From assembly GCA_964487565.1 (NCBI GenBank), contig CAZARN010000001.1:124001-188000 (forward strand): 64,000 nt of DNA, in the 5' to 3' direction. Below the pieces are notes generated by a model that made no database searches, was not told where the DNA came from, and was given only the letters and a program-made list of their open reading frames with translations. The translations under genes and the position numbers were made by a program. Below, in pieces: positions 32,391 through 39,969 of the stretch (its first letter is position 1; the number at the start of each line of letters is the position of its first letter). Source of the stretch: Phil1 sp964487565. GTDB lineage: Bacteria > Bacillota > Clostridia > Christensenellales > CAG-138.

Positions 32391-33146
32391 TCAGTCCCTG
32401 TTCGCGAGGAAACGGACGATATTGTCCCAAAGCTTCGGATAGTATTCCCAGCCGTGCATGGCCGCCGGGGCCCAGTGCGGGGCGCAGTCCATCGTGCAGG
32501 CAACGGTGCGGCCGCGGCCGTAAGCGCCTGCCGCAATGATAGGATCGCCTTCAAACTCAACGAGCACTTTGGCGCCGGGCTTGGGCGTGACCTTGTTGTA
32601 TCCGAGGATATACGGCCACTGCGCAGGCATACCGTAAAGTATCGGGTGAGAATCGGGTATGCAGCAAAGATCGGCACCTTCGGGCACCTCAACGCGGTCG
32701 TCGCCGTACTGGAGCGTCACGGGCAGTATGCTCTCTATTGCGGAATCCTTCCATTTGCCCTTCGCATCCATGCCCTGATAGGTAAGATAGCCGCCGATCA
32801 TGCAAAAGCCGCCGCCCTCGTTCACATAATCCCGCGTGAGCTTGAGCAGGTTGACGACCCTTGCCCCCGTTTTCACCATGTCGGGCAAAAGCAGGAAGGA
32901 GTTGCTGCCGACGTCGCTGAAAAGGATCGCGTCAAAACGGCGAAGCTCCTCAAGCGTTCTCGGAAAGGCGGAGGAAATGAGATGGCACGGGATATGCGTG
33001 ACCTTATGGCCGCATTTTTCAAGCGCCTTTATGAGAATGGCGGCGGATTGATGATAGTTCGTTTCTGAAAAAAGATCGACGCCCTTGTATTCAGTTACCG
33101 TTGCAAAACAGGATTCTCCGACAAGAAGTACGGACAGCTCTTTCAT
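32391..33146 (-). CDS. GATase1-like protein (PF07090 type)
   Basis: The 251-residue protein matches the glutamine-amidotransferase-like family of cytoplasmic proteins: SVLLVGESCFATVTEYKGVDLFSETNYHQSA, FDAILFSDVGSNSFLLLPDM, GGGFCMIGGYLTYQG and the end segment RTVACTMDCAPHWAPAAMHGWEYYPKLWDNIVRFL. The nucleophile-elbow position reads GGGFCMIGG, so a Cys is available. No biochemical activity is established for this family as far as I know; members are often next to sugar-utilisation genes. It is first in the LacI operon, with a leader of about 175 nt holding two operators. The Shine-Dalgarno is weak (CGGAACA). Confidence 0.75.
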   Translation of the reverse strand: MKELSVLLVGESCFATVTEYKGVDLFSETNYHQSAAILIKALEKCGHKVTHIPCHLISSAFPRTLEELRRFDAILFSDVGSNSFLLLPDMVKTGARVVNLLKLTRDYVNEGGGFCMIGGYLTYQGMDAKGKWKDSAIESILPVTLQYGDDRVEVPEGADLCCIPDSHPILYGMPAQWPYILGYNKVTPKPGAKVLVEFEGDPIIAAGAYGRGRTVACTMDCAPHWAPAAMHGWEYYPKLWDNIVRFLANRD

Positions 33147-33174
33147 ATTTTGTTCCGTTCTGCCATGAAGGCTG

Positions 33175-33202
33175 GTAATATGTGGTTAAACGTTTAACTC
33201 AA
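33175..33202 (-). promoter_or_regulatory. Downstream LacI operator inside a possible second promoter
   Basis: GTTAAACGTTTAAC (33185-33198) is a perfect 14-bp palindrome with the central CG of LacI-family operators. On the minus strand it lies exactly between TTGAGT (33202-33197) and TATTAC (33180-33175), a spacer of 16 bp, so it may sit inside a weak second promoter for the GATase-like gene. Confidence 0.65.
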
Positions 33203-33306
33203 GGTGAAAAAATAAACGCACGGAATCTGTGCCAGTTTATCGTGCCGGTTGCTGAGAATTGAAAAACGAAATCTGTTGATTCTTGTGCGTCGTTGACTCA
33301 AATAAT

Positions 33307-33357
33307 GTTAAACGTGTAACTTGAGCCTATTATATTCATTTGGATATGCCGTGTCAA
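33307..33357 (-). promoter_or_regulatory. Main promoter and upstream LacI operator of the GATase-lacI-opp-GH172 operon
   Basis: The minus strand has a full consensus promoter: TTGACA (33357-33352), a 17-bp spacer and TATAAT (33334-33329). Its transcription start should fall near 33322, directly before the operator-like GTTACACGTTTAAC (complement of 33307-33320), which differs at one position from the downstream palindrome. The centres of the two operators are 122 bp apart, about eleven to twelve helical turns. Confidence 0.8.
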
Positions 33358-33394
33358 TACCGTAATATGTTTTTTTCCGCCGTGCGGTGAAGCG

Positions 33395-33937
33395 TCAGTT
33401 CATTTGTTCGGGCGGCGGTGCGTTTTTGCGCACGGCGCGGGCAAGCTCACGCGCAAGGCGTGAAACGCCTGATCTGACCGGCGCGCTGAGGCCCGTGCCG
33501 GGATCGACGGAAACGGGTTCTATGCCGATATAAGCGCTCGTACAGCCGCATGAGGCCTCAAGATATGAAAGCGTGACGGGAAGCGGCAGCATATGGGTAG
33601 AAAACGTGGCGCCCGTGATGCGCGCGGGGTCAATAAGCGCGTATTCTCCCGGGGCTAAGCCGATGAACGCCGCGTCGATCACGATGAGCGCATCGGGCGC
33701 GAAGGCGCGGATCTGCCCGGTGAAATTTTCCGGCGCGGCGCCGCCGCCGAGGATCAGAATGCGCCGGCCGTCGGAGAGCGGGGCAAGCGCCTCGGCCGCG
33801 GCCATGCCGGCGTAATCGTCGCGCCTCAGGTATGAACCAACGCCGAGGATCACCGTCCGCGCGCGAGGGGGCAGCAGCGGGCCGAGCGCCGCCATGAGGT
33901 CGGGGGCCGCCTTTCGGCCGCGCGAAACGCCGCTCAC
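33395..33937 (-). CDS. [NiFe]-hydrogenase maturation endopeptidase (HycI/HyaD family)
   Basis: This protease trims the C-terminus of the hydrogenase large subunit after nickel insertion. The protein shows VILGVGSYLRRDDYAGMAAAEAL, in which the family's GxGNxLRGDD pattern is changed to GVGSYLRRDD, then DALIVIDAAFIGLAPGEY with the metal-binding Asp, and THMLPLPVTLSYLE with the conserved His. The GTG at 33937 overlapping the ferredoxin stop (GTGA) gives 180 residues and fits the operon's coupling style; an ATG at 33895 (166 residues) is an alternative, and neither has a strong ribosome-binding site. It is the last gene of the hydrogenase operon. Confidence 0.85.
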   Translation of the reverse strand: MSGVSRGRKAAPDLMAALGPLLPPRARTVILGVGSYLRRDDYAGMAAAEALAPLSDGRRILILGGGAAPENFTGQIRAFAPDALIVIDAAFIGLAPGEYALIDPARITGATFSTHMLPLPVTLSYLEASCGCTSAYIGIEPVSVDPGTGLSAPVRSGVSRLARELARAVRKNAPPPEQMN

Positions 33938-34284
33938 AGTTCGATCGTCAGACCGTCCCGGCCAAACCGGGCAAGGTCCGTCTCCGTGGAGCAGGAAATG
34001 CAGTGCTTCGAGCACGAGTCGGCGCATTGGCCGCAGAATATGCACTTTCCGGTATCAAGATAAGCGTGCATATCCTTTTCCTCGCGCGTGCCGTTGTTGA
34101 CGACTTTAAGCGCGCCCGTGGGGCAGTCCCTCATGCACATGAAACAGGCGACGCATTGCTCCCTGTCATAACGGATGAGGCCGCGCACGCGGCTGTCAAG
34201 CGCGATATGCCCGCCGGAATACGGTATGGTCGCGGGCTTTTTGAAAATCGACTTGAATACTTCCCACTTGAAATGCGTTTTCAC
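33934..34284 (-). CDS. Hydrogenase ferredoxin-like subunit with two [4Fe-4S] motifs (NuoI/HycF-like)
   Basis: The subunit carries two cysteine clusters, CVACFMCMRDCP and CIFCGQCADSCSKHC, each suited to one [4Fe-4S] centre, and has the NuoI/HycF role of passing electrons from ferredoxin to the small subunit. The GTG at 34284 is chosen since it overlaps the NuoH-like stop as GTGA and GAGGAG lies 9 nt upstream; an ATG at 34293 directly adjoins that site and is less suitable. The protein is then 116 residues. Extra Cys after the second cluster (CISCSTETDL) are unusual. Confidence 0.88.
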   Translation of the reverse strand: MKTHFKWEVFKSIFKKPATIPYSGGHIALDSRVRGLIRYDREQCVACFMCMRDCPTGALKVVNNGTREEKDMHAYLDTGKCIFCGQCADSCSKHCISCSTETDLARFGRDGLTIEL

Positions 34285-35213
34285 ATCAGCCATCTCCTCA
34301 GCACAAAATTCAGGACCACCTGGAAAAGGGCGCACGGGAAAAGCACCCGCCAGCAGAAGGATACGATCTGGTTTATGCGAAGTCTTGCGGTCACGGCGCG
34401 CGCCAGGCAAAGCAGCACCAGCGCGAACAGCGTTTCAGCCAGATACAGGATGAAGTTCAGCCAGTCGGCATTGGTGGAAAACGGCATGAAAAGGCCCGCG
34501 AACAGCGAAAGCAGCACGACGAGCTCGCAATCCTTCGCGACGCGGAAGCAGGCGAGGTATCTGCCGCCGTATTCCACAAGGGGGCCGGACACGATCTCCG
34601 TCTCCGCCTCGGGCGCGTCGAAGGGCGTGCGCTCGAGCTTGCACTGCAATGTGACAAGCATGCACAGCGCCGCGGGTATGTTGACGAGGATGAGCCCCGG
34701 GTGGACGGAGAAAAACGCCATGTTGCCCGTGAGCGACCATGTGCCGGAAAGGATCGTCGGCGCCAGCACGCAAAGGAACAGCGGCACCTCATATGCAAAC
34801 ATCTGCGTCAGCACGCGGGTCGAGCCGACAGTCGCGTACAGGCTGCGCGAATACCACCCGGCAAGGAAGGTCGCAAGCGACGGCATCGCCATGAGGTACA
34901 GTATGACGATCATATCCCCCTCAAACGTCAGCACTGCGGAATGACCCCAAATCGGTATGCACAGGAAAGCCGTCGCCATCGCCGCAAGCGCGAAAAGCGG
35001 GATTATGCGGAACATCGTTTTGTTTGCGCCCGAGGGTATGAGCGTTTGCTTGCCGATGAGCTTGAAAAGATCCGCCACGGGCTGATACCACGGGGGGCCT
35101 ATCCTGTTCTGCATACGCGCGTAGAGCTTGCGGTCCGCAAAGCTCAGCAGCGCCGCGTAGGCACACAGGAAAATGAAGCCCGGGAAAACGAGTATTTCAA
35201 TGAGCTTTATCAT
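34281..35213 (-). CDS. Hydrogenase membrane subunit, NuoH/HycD-like
   Basis: The 310-residue polytopic protein begins MIKLIEILVFPGFIFLCAYAALLSFADRKLYARMQNRIGPPWYQPVADLFKLIGK, in which the RxQxRxGP and polar loop pattern of NuoH is clear. ERTPFDAPEAETEIVSGPLVEYGG is the conserved loop linking the proton arm to the large subunit. About eight hydrophobic helices follow. It anchors the peripheral hydrogenase module to the membrane and probably starts the proton or sodium path. The ATG at 35213 overlaps the large-subunit stop (ATGA). Confidence 0.93.
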   Translation of the reverse strand: MIKLIEILVFPGFIFLCAYAALLSFADRKLYARMQNRIGPPWYQPVADLFKLIGKQTLIPSGANKTMFRIIPLFALAAMATAFLCIPIWGHSAVLTFEGDMIVILYLMAMPSLATFLAGWYSRSLYATVGSTRVLTQMFAYEVPLFLCVLAPTILSGTWSLTGNMAFFSVHPGLILVNIPAALCMLVTLQCKLERTPFDAPEAETEIVSGPLVEYGGRYLACFRVAKDCELVVLLSLFAGLFMPFSTNADWLNFILYLAETLFALVLLCLARAVTARLRINQIVSFCWRVLFPCALFQVVLNFVLRRWLM

Positions 35214-36913
35214 AGCTTGATCCTCGAAGGGTCTATGCCGCGCGAAGCGTACCATTCAATGCCGCGGCGGCGCAGCGCGGCCCAGTCGGTGACCTCGCTT
35301 GTGCCGGCGCTCCCGTCGCAAAGCGATATCGCCCTGTCCGTGCATGAATAGCAGGGGTCGATGGCGGCGATCGTGATCGAAACATCGGAAAGATATCCGC
35401 CCTCGAGCATATGCTGCATCCCGTGCCAGTTACACTCAGACGGCGCGCGCACACGCACGCGCGCAGGGCGTTCGCTCCCGTCCGCGCGGATGAAGTGCAT
35501 ATCCTCGCCGCGCGGGGCTTCCACGCGCACAAGGGCTTCGCCGGCGGGTATGCGCCTCGGCACGCGCACGCTCAGCTCGCCCTTTGGCATAAGCTTCAGC
35601 GCTTCGCGGATGAGGCGGATGGATTCAAGCATTTCCTTGAGGCGCACGAGCGTCCTTCCGAACACGTCGGCGTGAGTGTCCGTCACGACATGCACGGGGA
35701 TGTTCCTGTATGCGCCGTAAGGCTCGATCACGCGCACGTCGTCCATCACGCCAGCCGCGCGGGACACAGGGCCTGTCGCCCCGTAAACGAGGCAATCATC
35801 CTGCGAAAGCCTGCCCACGCCCATAAGCCTTGCCTTGAGCGTGGACTCTGTGAGGGCGATGTTGATGAAACCGTTGATCTCCGCCTCAAGCGCGTCCGTG
35901 ACGCGGCGTATATCCGCCTCAAGCGCTTCGTCGATATCGCGCCGGACGCCGCCGATGCAGTTTATGCCGTAGTTTATGCGGTTGCCGCCGAGCACCGCCA
36001 TCAGGTCGAGCACGCTTTCCCTGTCCCTCCAGGCGAGCATGAACAGCGTGTCGAAGCCGATCTCATGCCCGGCGACGCCAAGCCACAGCAGGTGGCTGTG
36101 CAGCCGTTCAAGCTCCGCCGCGATGAGGCGTATGTATTGCGCCCTCTCGGGCGCCTCGATATGGGCAAGCTCCTCGACCGCCATGCAGTACGCGGTGGTG
36201 TGCGCATGGGAGCATATGCCGCAAACGCGCTCGATGATATAAAGATCCTGCACATAAGTCCGGCTTTCACACGCCTTTTCAAGCCCCCTGTGGTTATAGC
36301 CGATCTCTATCTCCGCGCCGCGCACGCGCTCCCCCTCAAGGGTTATTGTGAAGCTTCCCGGCTCGTCGAGCGAAGGATGCTGCGGTCCGATGGGCATCGT
36401 GATGAGATTGTCCTCCCTTGCGGGCTTTTGGGGTTCCTCCTCCTGTACGGACTCCTGCATGTTGAGCCCCGCGGGGTCCCATTCCTTGCGGAGGGGCCAT
36501 TGATCCTTGGGCCATTTGTCGGGCAGGGGATAACGCCGCCCCGCGGGCAGCCCCTCCACCTTCGCGCCGAAAAGATCCTCAAGCTCCCTTTCAAAAAGCG
36601 TGAAGGAACGATACATCGTAGTCATCGTGGGTATGCGCGGGTCCGTTTTCGGCGCGCGAAGCCTGAGCTGGACGATAACGTGATCGCACCCGGAGAGCGC
36701 ATATATGAAGCCGAGGCTTTCGCCCTCGTCGGTGCCGATTATGCTGTGCCCGTGCGTCAGAGACAGCGAATCGTGCAGATATGTTATGAGCGGAAGAAAT
36801 TCCTCCCGCGACAGCCAGTCCGTGACCACGCGCATGGGCTGCGGCGAGGACACGCGCCCGTCCAAAGCCGGGAACTCCTTAACGATCGCTGCAACAAGCT
36901 CATTTTCCTTCAT
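35210..36913 (-). CDS. [NiFe]-hydrogenase large subunit, group 4, fused NuoC-NuoD type (HycE-like)
   Basis: The 567-residue protein joins a NuoC-like 30-kDa domain (about 1-145, with TTMYRSFTLFERELEDLFGAKVEGLPAGRRYPL) to a NuoD-like 49-kDa domain (about 170-567). Unlike complex I it retains all four Ni ligands: RVCGICSHAH (Cys231, Cys234) and DPCYSCTDR (Cys521, Cys524). It therefore should hold the [NiFe](CN)2CO site and reduce protons or oxidise hydrogen. A C-terminal extension of about 40 residues past the last Cys fits cleavage by the HycI-type protease gene of this operon. The ATG has AGGAGA upstream and overlaps the small-subunit gene by 14 bp. Confidence 0.95.
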   Translation of the reverse strand: MKENELVAAIVKEFPALDGRVSSPQPMRVVTDWLSREEFLPLITYLHDSLSLTHGHSIIGTDEGESLGFIYALSGCDHVIVQLRLRAPKTDPRIPTMTTMYRSFTLFERELEDLFGAKVEGLPAGRRYPLPDKWPKDQWPLRKEWDPAGLNMQESVQEEEPQKPAREDNLITMPIGPQHPSLDEPGSFTITLEGERVRGAEIEIGYNHRGLEKACESRTYVQDLYIIERVCGICSHAHTTAYCMAVEELAHIEAPERAQYIRLIAAELERLHSHLLWLGVAGHEIGFDTLFMLAWRDRESVLDLMAVLGGNRINYGINCIGGVRRDIDEALEADIRRVTDALEAEINGFINIALTESTLKARLMGVGRLSQDDCLVYGATGPVSRAAGVMDDVRVIEPYGAYRNIPVHVVTDTHADVFGRTLVRLKEMLESIRLIREALKLMPKGELSVRVPRRIPAGEALVRVEAPRGEDMHFIRADGSERPARVRVRAPSECNWHGMQHMLEGGYLSDVSITIAAIDPCYSCTDRAISLCDGSAGTSEVTDWAALRRRGIEWYASRGIDPSRIKL

Positions 36914-37355
36914 GTGCGTCTCCTTTCTCCTCCGCCTTTTTGAGAAGCTGCGTCACGGCGCTTATAAGCGCTTCCGGCCTCACCGCGCAACCGGGAACAT
37001 ATATGTCCACAGGGATCACGGTGTCTATGCCGCCCGTCACGCAGTAACAGCCATTGAAAATGCCGCCGGAACAGGCGCAGGCGCCCACGGCGATCACATA
37101 TTTTGGCTCTGGCATCTGCTCGTATATCTGCAAAAGCCTGTCGCGTACCTGCAGCGTCACAGCGCCGGTGCAGACGAGGATGTCCGCATGACGGGGGCTG
37201 CCCTGCTTTATTACGCCGGCCCTTTCAAGATCGAAGCGGGGCGTGAGCGCGTCGACGACCTCGATGTCGCAGCCGTTGCAGGCCCCGGCGTTGAAGTGGA
37301 TGATCCACGGGGATTTGCTCTCTCCCCAACGTATCGCTTTCTCGATAAGCTTCAT
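36900..37355 (-). CDS. [NiFe]-hydrogenase small subunit, NuoB/HycG-like
   Basis: The 151-residue subunit carries the proximal [4Fe-4S] site: NAGACNGCDIEVV (two Cys), GACACSGGIF and YVPGCAVRPEALI, the NuoB/HycG pattern. It transfers electrons between the NuoI-like ferredoxin and the NiFe site. GAGG lies 8 nt before the ATG at 37355 (MKLIEK); another ATG two codons upstream at 37361 has too short spacing. It is a soluble peripheral subunit on the cytoplasmic side. Confidence 0.93.
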   Translation of the reverse strand: MKLIEKAIRWGESKSPWIIHFNAGACNGCDIEVVDALTPRFDLERAGVIKQGSPRHADILVCTGAVTLQVRDRLLQIYEQMPEPKYVIAVGACACSGGIFNGCYCVTGGIDTVIPVDIYVPGCAVRPEALISAVTQLLKKAEEKGDAHEGK

Positions 37356-37365
37356 CGTCATAACC

Positions 37366-37683
37366 TCACTTGCGGAAGATTATCGCCAGGGCAAGCACGC
37401 CCGAGGCGATATACAAAAGCGGGAGCGAAAGGGCGTCAGCGGGCGCGGTGGTCACGACCATTGCAAGCACGTGCATAACCGTGAACACGAACGCATATTT
37501 GAAAAACTGCGTGTAATCCGGATTGACATAGCTTTCAAAATCCTTCTGACCGCAGGCATAGGGATCAAGCGCGCCCTTGTCATCCCTGCCGCGGGCTGCG
37601 TAACGCGAAAGACGCCGCAGTATCAGCGCGAACGCGGCGAGGAAAAACGCGAATATGACCGGAACAAGCGTGATGAACTGCAT
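37366..37683 (-). CDS. Small membrane subunit, NuoA-like
   Basis: This 105-residue protein has an N-terminal helix (about 4-25), a basic loop with DPYACGQKDFESYVNPDYTQFFKYAFVFTVMHVLAMVVTT, and a third helix at the end. NuoA has three helices and a Cys-containing cytoplasmic loop (YECG) before the second helix, so this is the most likely relation; identity is low and the assignment rests on size, topology, the ACGQ loop and place in the operon. Confidence 0.6.
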   Translation of the reverse strand: MQFITLVPVIFAFFLAAFALILRRLSRYAARGRDDKGALDPYACGQKDFESYVNPDYTQFFKYAFVFTVMHVLAMVVTTAPADALSLPLLYIASGVLALAIIFRK

Positions 37684-37689
37684 TTTGTG

Positions 37690-37998
37690 TCAACCTCTCA
37701 GTTTGATAAGATTGCGCACGTCCATGCTGCCGTACTTGCGGAAGAGCCCGGCCGCCATGCCGGTGCCGACCACCGCGACGACCACCTCGAGCACGATAAC
37801 GGTTATCACGAACGTTTCCGAAAGGGCAATGTTGCCCGAGATGCTTCCGGCGAGCGTCAAAAACAGCGAAACGCCTTTCATCGCGACCTCAATGCCGATG
37901 GTGATTTTGAGCATGTGATATGTGCGTATAAGGCACCAGCAGCCGGACAGTATGAGCAGCACGCCGACGACGAGAAGTATGTATGCGGGCGATATCAT
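37690..37998 (-). CDS. Membrane subunit, NuoK/HyfE/MrpC-like
   Basis: The 102-residue protein (ATG at 37998 with GAGG 8 nt upstream) has three helices. Conserved acidic residues lie within membrane segments: IGIEVAMKGVSLFL and FVITVIVLEVVVAVVGTGMA resemble the two buried Glu of NuoK/MrpC that relay protons. It belongs between the NuoJ- and NuoA-like genes, as in complex I membrane arms. Confidence 0.8.
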   Translation of the reverse strand: MISPAYILLVVGVLLILSGCWCLIRTYHMLKITIGIEVAMKGVSLFLTLAGSISGNIALSETFVITVIVLEVVVAVVGTGMAAGLFRKYGSMDVRNLIKLRG

Positions 37999-38003
37999 AA
38001 CGC

Positions 38004-38489
38004 TTACCTCTTTTCCTCTCTGAATAGCACCGTGACGGCGACGCCGCCGCAAAGGATCGCCGCGATCTGACCGAATATGTCGGCCTGGCGCGTGTTCCAG
38101 AAAAGCTCGCGCACCCCCGCGTCGTCGCCGATGACGAGCGTGAGCCGGTCGCCGCCGCCGAGGAATCCCAGCAGCATCAGCGCCGCGCCCGCAACGATGA
38201 GCAGCGGCGGCAGCCCGTGGTTGCGTTTTTTATCCATGTATTCGTTTTTAAGCTCCATCTTGGGCGAGCGCGAAAGGCTCACGCCCGCGATGAACACGAC
38301 CGTCACAAGTCCGGAGCATACGGAAAGCTCGAACACGGCGGCAAGCTCTGCGCCGATGAGATACAGAAGCGTCGCAAGCGAAGCGCTGCAAAGGGCAAGC
38401 GATATCGCCGAGCGCAAAATGCTTCGGCTCATCACGGCAAAGATGCCGAATATCAGCATCAACGCCGCAAAAACAAAGATCGATGTCAT
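38004..38489 (-). CDS. Membrane subunit, NuoJ-like
   Basis: The 161-residue protein has four hydrophobic segments. The first half (FVFAALMLIFGIFAVMSRSILRSAISLALCSASLATLLYLIGAELAAVFELSVCSGLVTVVFIAGVSL) matches the first three helices of NuoJ, including the pi-bulge region. A charged loop (PKMELKNEYMDKKRN) and a final helix pair follow. It is likely part of the coupling segment of the membrane arm. AGGAGG precedes the ATG at 38489. Confidence 0.75.
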   Translation of the reverse strand: MTSIFVFAALMLIFGIFAVMSRSILRSAISLALCSASLATLLYLIGAELAAVFELSVCSGLVTVVFIAGVSLSRSPKMELKNEYMDKKRNHGLPPLLIVAGAALMLLGFLGGGDRLTLVIGDDAGVRELFWNTRQADIFGQIAAILCGGVAVTVLFREEKR

Positions 38490-38499
38490 AAGTGCCTCC

Positions 38500-39957
38500 T
38501 TATATCAGGCCGCGCGCGCTGAGGAACATGAGGATGAACGGATAGGCGAAGCCCGTCAGTATGGTTATCGCGCTCAGCACGAGCTCCGAGGCGAGCACCG
38601 TGCCGCCGATCTCGCGCACATCCTTGAGCGTGTCTTTTATGTGCCCGAAGAAGACCTTTTTCTGTATGCGCAGCATGTATACAGAGGTCAATATGCCGGC
38701 GATGAGCGCGACGCCCGCAAGCGCCCTGCTGCCCGACGACCAAAGCGCAAGCAGGATGAGCAGCTTCGACCAGAAGCCCGCGGTCGGGGGAACGCCCGCT
38801 GTGGAGAGGAACGCCACAACGGATGAGAACGCGGTTTTGGGCATTCTCTCCTCCAGCCCGCCAAGCTCGTCAAGCTCAAGCGTGCCTGCGCGCTCATGCA
38901 GGGCGGCGGCGTTTGCAAACAGGGTGGATTTGAACACCGCATGGCTGAAAACATGCGCGAGCGCGCCCACAAGGCCAAGCGTCGTGCCCGTTGAAAGGCC
39001 AAGCAGAATATAGCCCATCTGCGAAACGCTTGAATACGCGACGACGCGCTTGAAATGGGACTGCCTGAGCGCCAGCAGCGCGCCGGCGATTATGCTCAGC
39101 GTACCCGTTGCGGCAAGCACGGGGCCGATGGAGTTGAAGGCGGAGAAAAGCCTTGACACGCAAAGAAGCCCGTAAACGCCTGCGATCTTTATCACGATGC
39201 CGGAAAGCAAAACGGATACGGAGGTATCCGCGCTCTGGTGGGCGTCCGGCAGCCAGCTGTGGAACGGAACGACGCCGGTTTTGACGGAGAAGCCCGCGAG
39301 CAGCAGCACGATACCTATCTCGACCAGCCTGTCGCGCACGTCCTGCCCGCCGGGGGTCAGGGCCGCAAGATCCTCATAACGCACGGAACCGGTTTTCATC
39401 AGCAAAAACGCAATGCCGCTGAGGATGAATATGCTTGCAAGCTCGCTCATCACAAGATACTTGAAGGAGCCTTCAAGATCGGCTTTGGAGCGGAACATGG
39501 CGATCATGACGAAGCAGCAAATGCCCGTGACCTCCATGAACACATAAAGCGAAAACAGGTCGCTCACAAGCAGCATCCCGTTCATGCCGAGCATGAGTAT
39601 CATCAGAAGGTTCGTATACGACGAACGGTTGAAGTCCACGGTCTGCTTTGCGATGAGCACGGAGATGAACGAAACGAGGCCTATGACCGCCATGAAAAAC
39701 AGGTTGAGCGGCGTCAGCTCGAAATAAGCCGCGGCTGGCGCGCTCATCGCGGAAAAAATGCCGAATTCATAGCAGGAGGCGTTCGAGACGATAAGCGCCG
39801 CGCCGGCCGCGAGAGCGCTCATGAGCTCAATGAGCGCGCCCGCCCCAGCAAACCGGTAAAAATGCCGCCGCGCGAACCCGTGATCAAAAAGGTTGTATAC
39901 GAGCACGGTGACGACCGGCGCGAAAATGAACAAATGCGAAGCGATGTCGAGTATCAT
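38500..39957 (-). CDS. Proton/sodium antiporter-like subunit, NuoN/MrpD-like
   Basis: The 485-residue protein has about 14 helices. The proton-channel residues of the family are visible: FSLYVFMEVTGIC (Glu of helix 5), GFSVKTGVVPFHSWLPDAHQSADTSVSVLLSGIVIKIAGVYG (Lys of helices 7 and 8), and HVFSHAVFKSTLF (Lys/His of helix 12). It is one of three such subunits in the operon and probably pumps one ion per turnover. GGGAGG lies 6 nt before the ATG at 39957. Confidence 0.9.
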   Translation of the reverse strand: MILDIASHLFIFAPVVTVLVYNLFDHGFARRHFYRFAGAGALIELMSALAAGAALIVSNASCYEFGIFSAMSAPAAAYFELTPLNLFFMAVIGLVSFISVLIAKQTVDFNRSSYTNLLMILMLGMNGMLLVSDLFSLYVFMEVTGICCFVMIAMFRSKADLEGSFKYLVMSELASIFILSGIAFLLMKTGSVRYEDLAALTPGGQDVRDRLVEIGIVLLLAGFSVKTGVVPFHSWLPDAHQSADTSVSVLLSGIVIKIAGVYGLLCVSRLFSAFNSIGPVLAATGTLSIIAGALLALRQSHFKRVVAYSSVSQMGYILLGLSTGTTLGLVGALAHVFSHAVFKSTLFANAAALHERAGTLELDELGGLEERMPKTAFSSVVAFLSTAGVPPTAGFWSKLLILLALWSSGSRALAGVALIAGILTSVYMLRIQKKVFFGHIKDTLKDVREIGGTVLASELVLSAITILTGFAYPFILMFLSARGLI

Positions 39958-39969
39958 GTCTGCCTCCCT

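Noticed and set aside
33358..33394. Terminator after the hydrogenase operon
   Set aside because: A small CCGC-ACG-GCGG hairpin is present but is followed by A residues, not T, on the minus strand.
35411..36943. Long plus-strand open frame of about 510 codons opposite the hydrogenase large subunit
   Set aside because: It is the antisense of a gene with clear hydrogenase motifs; long antisense frames are expected in GC-rich coding DNA with third-position GC bias.
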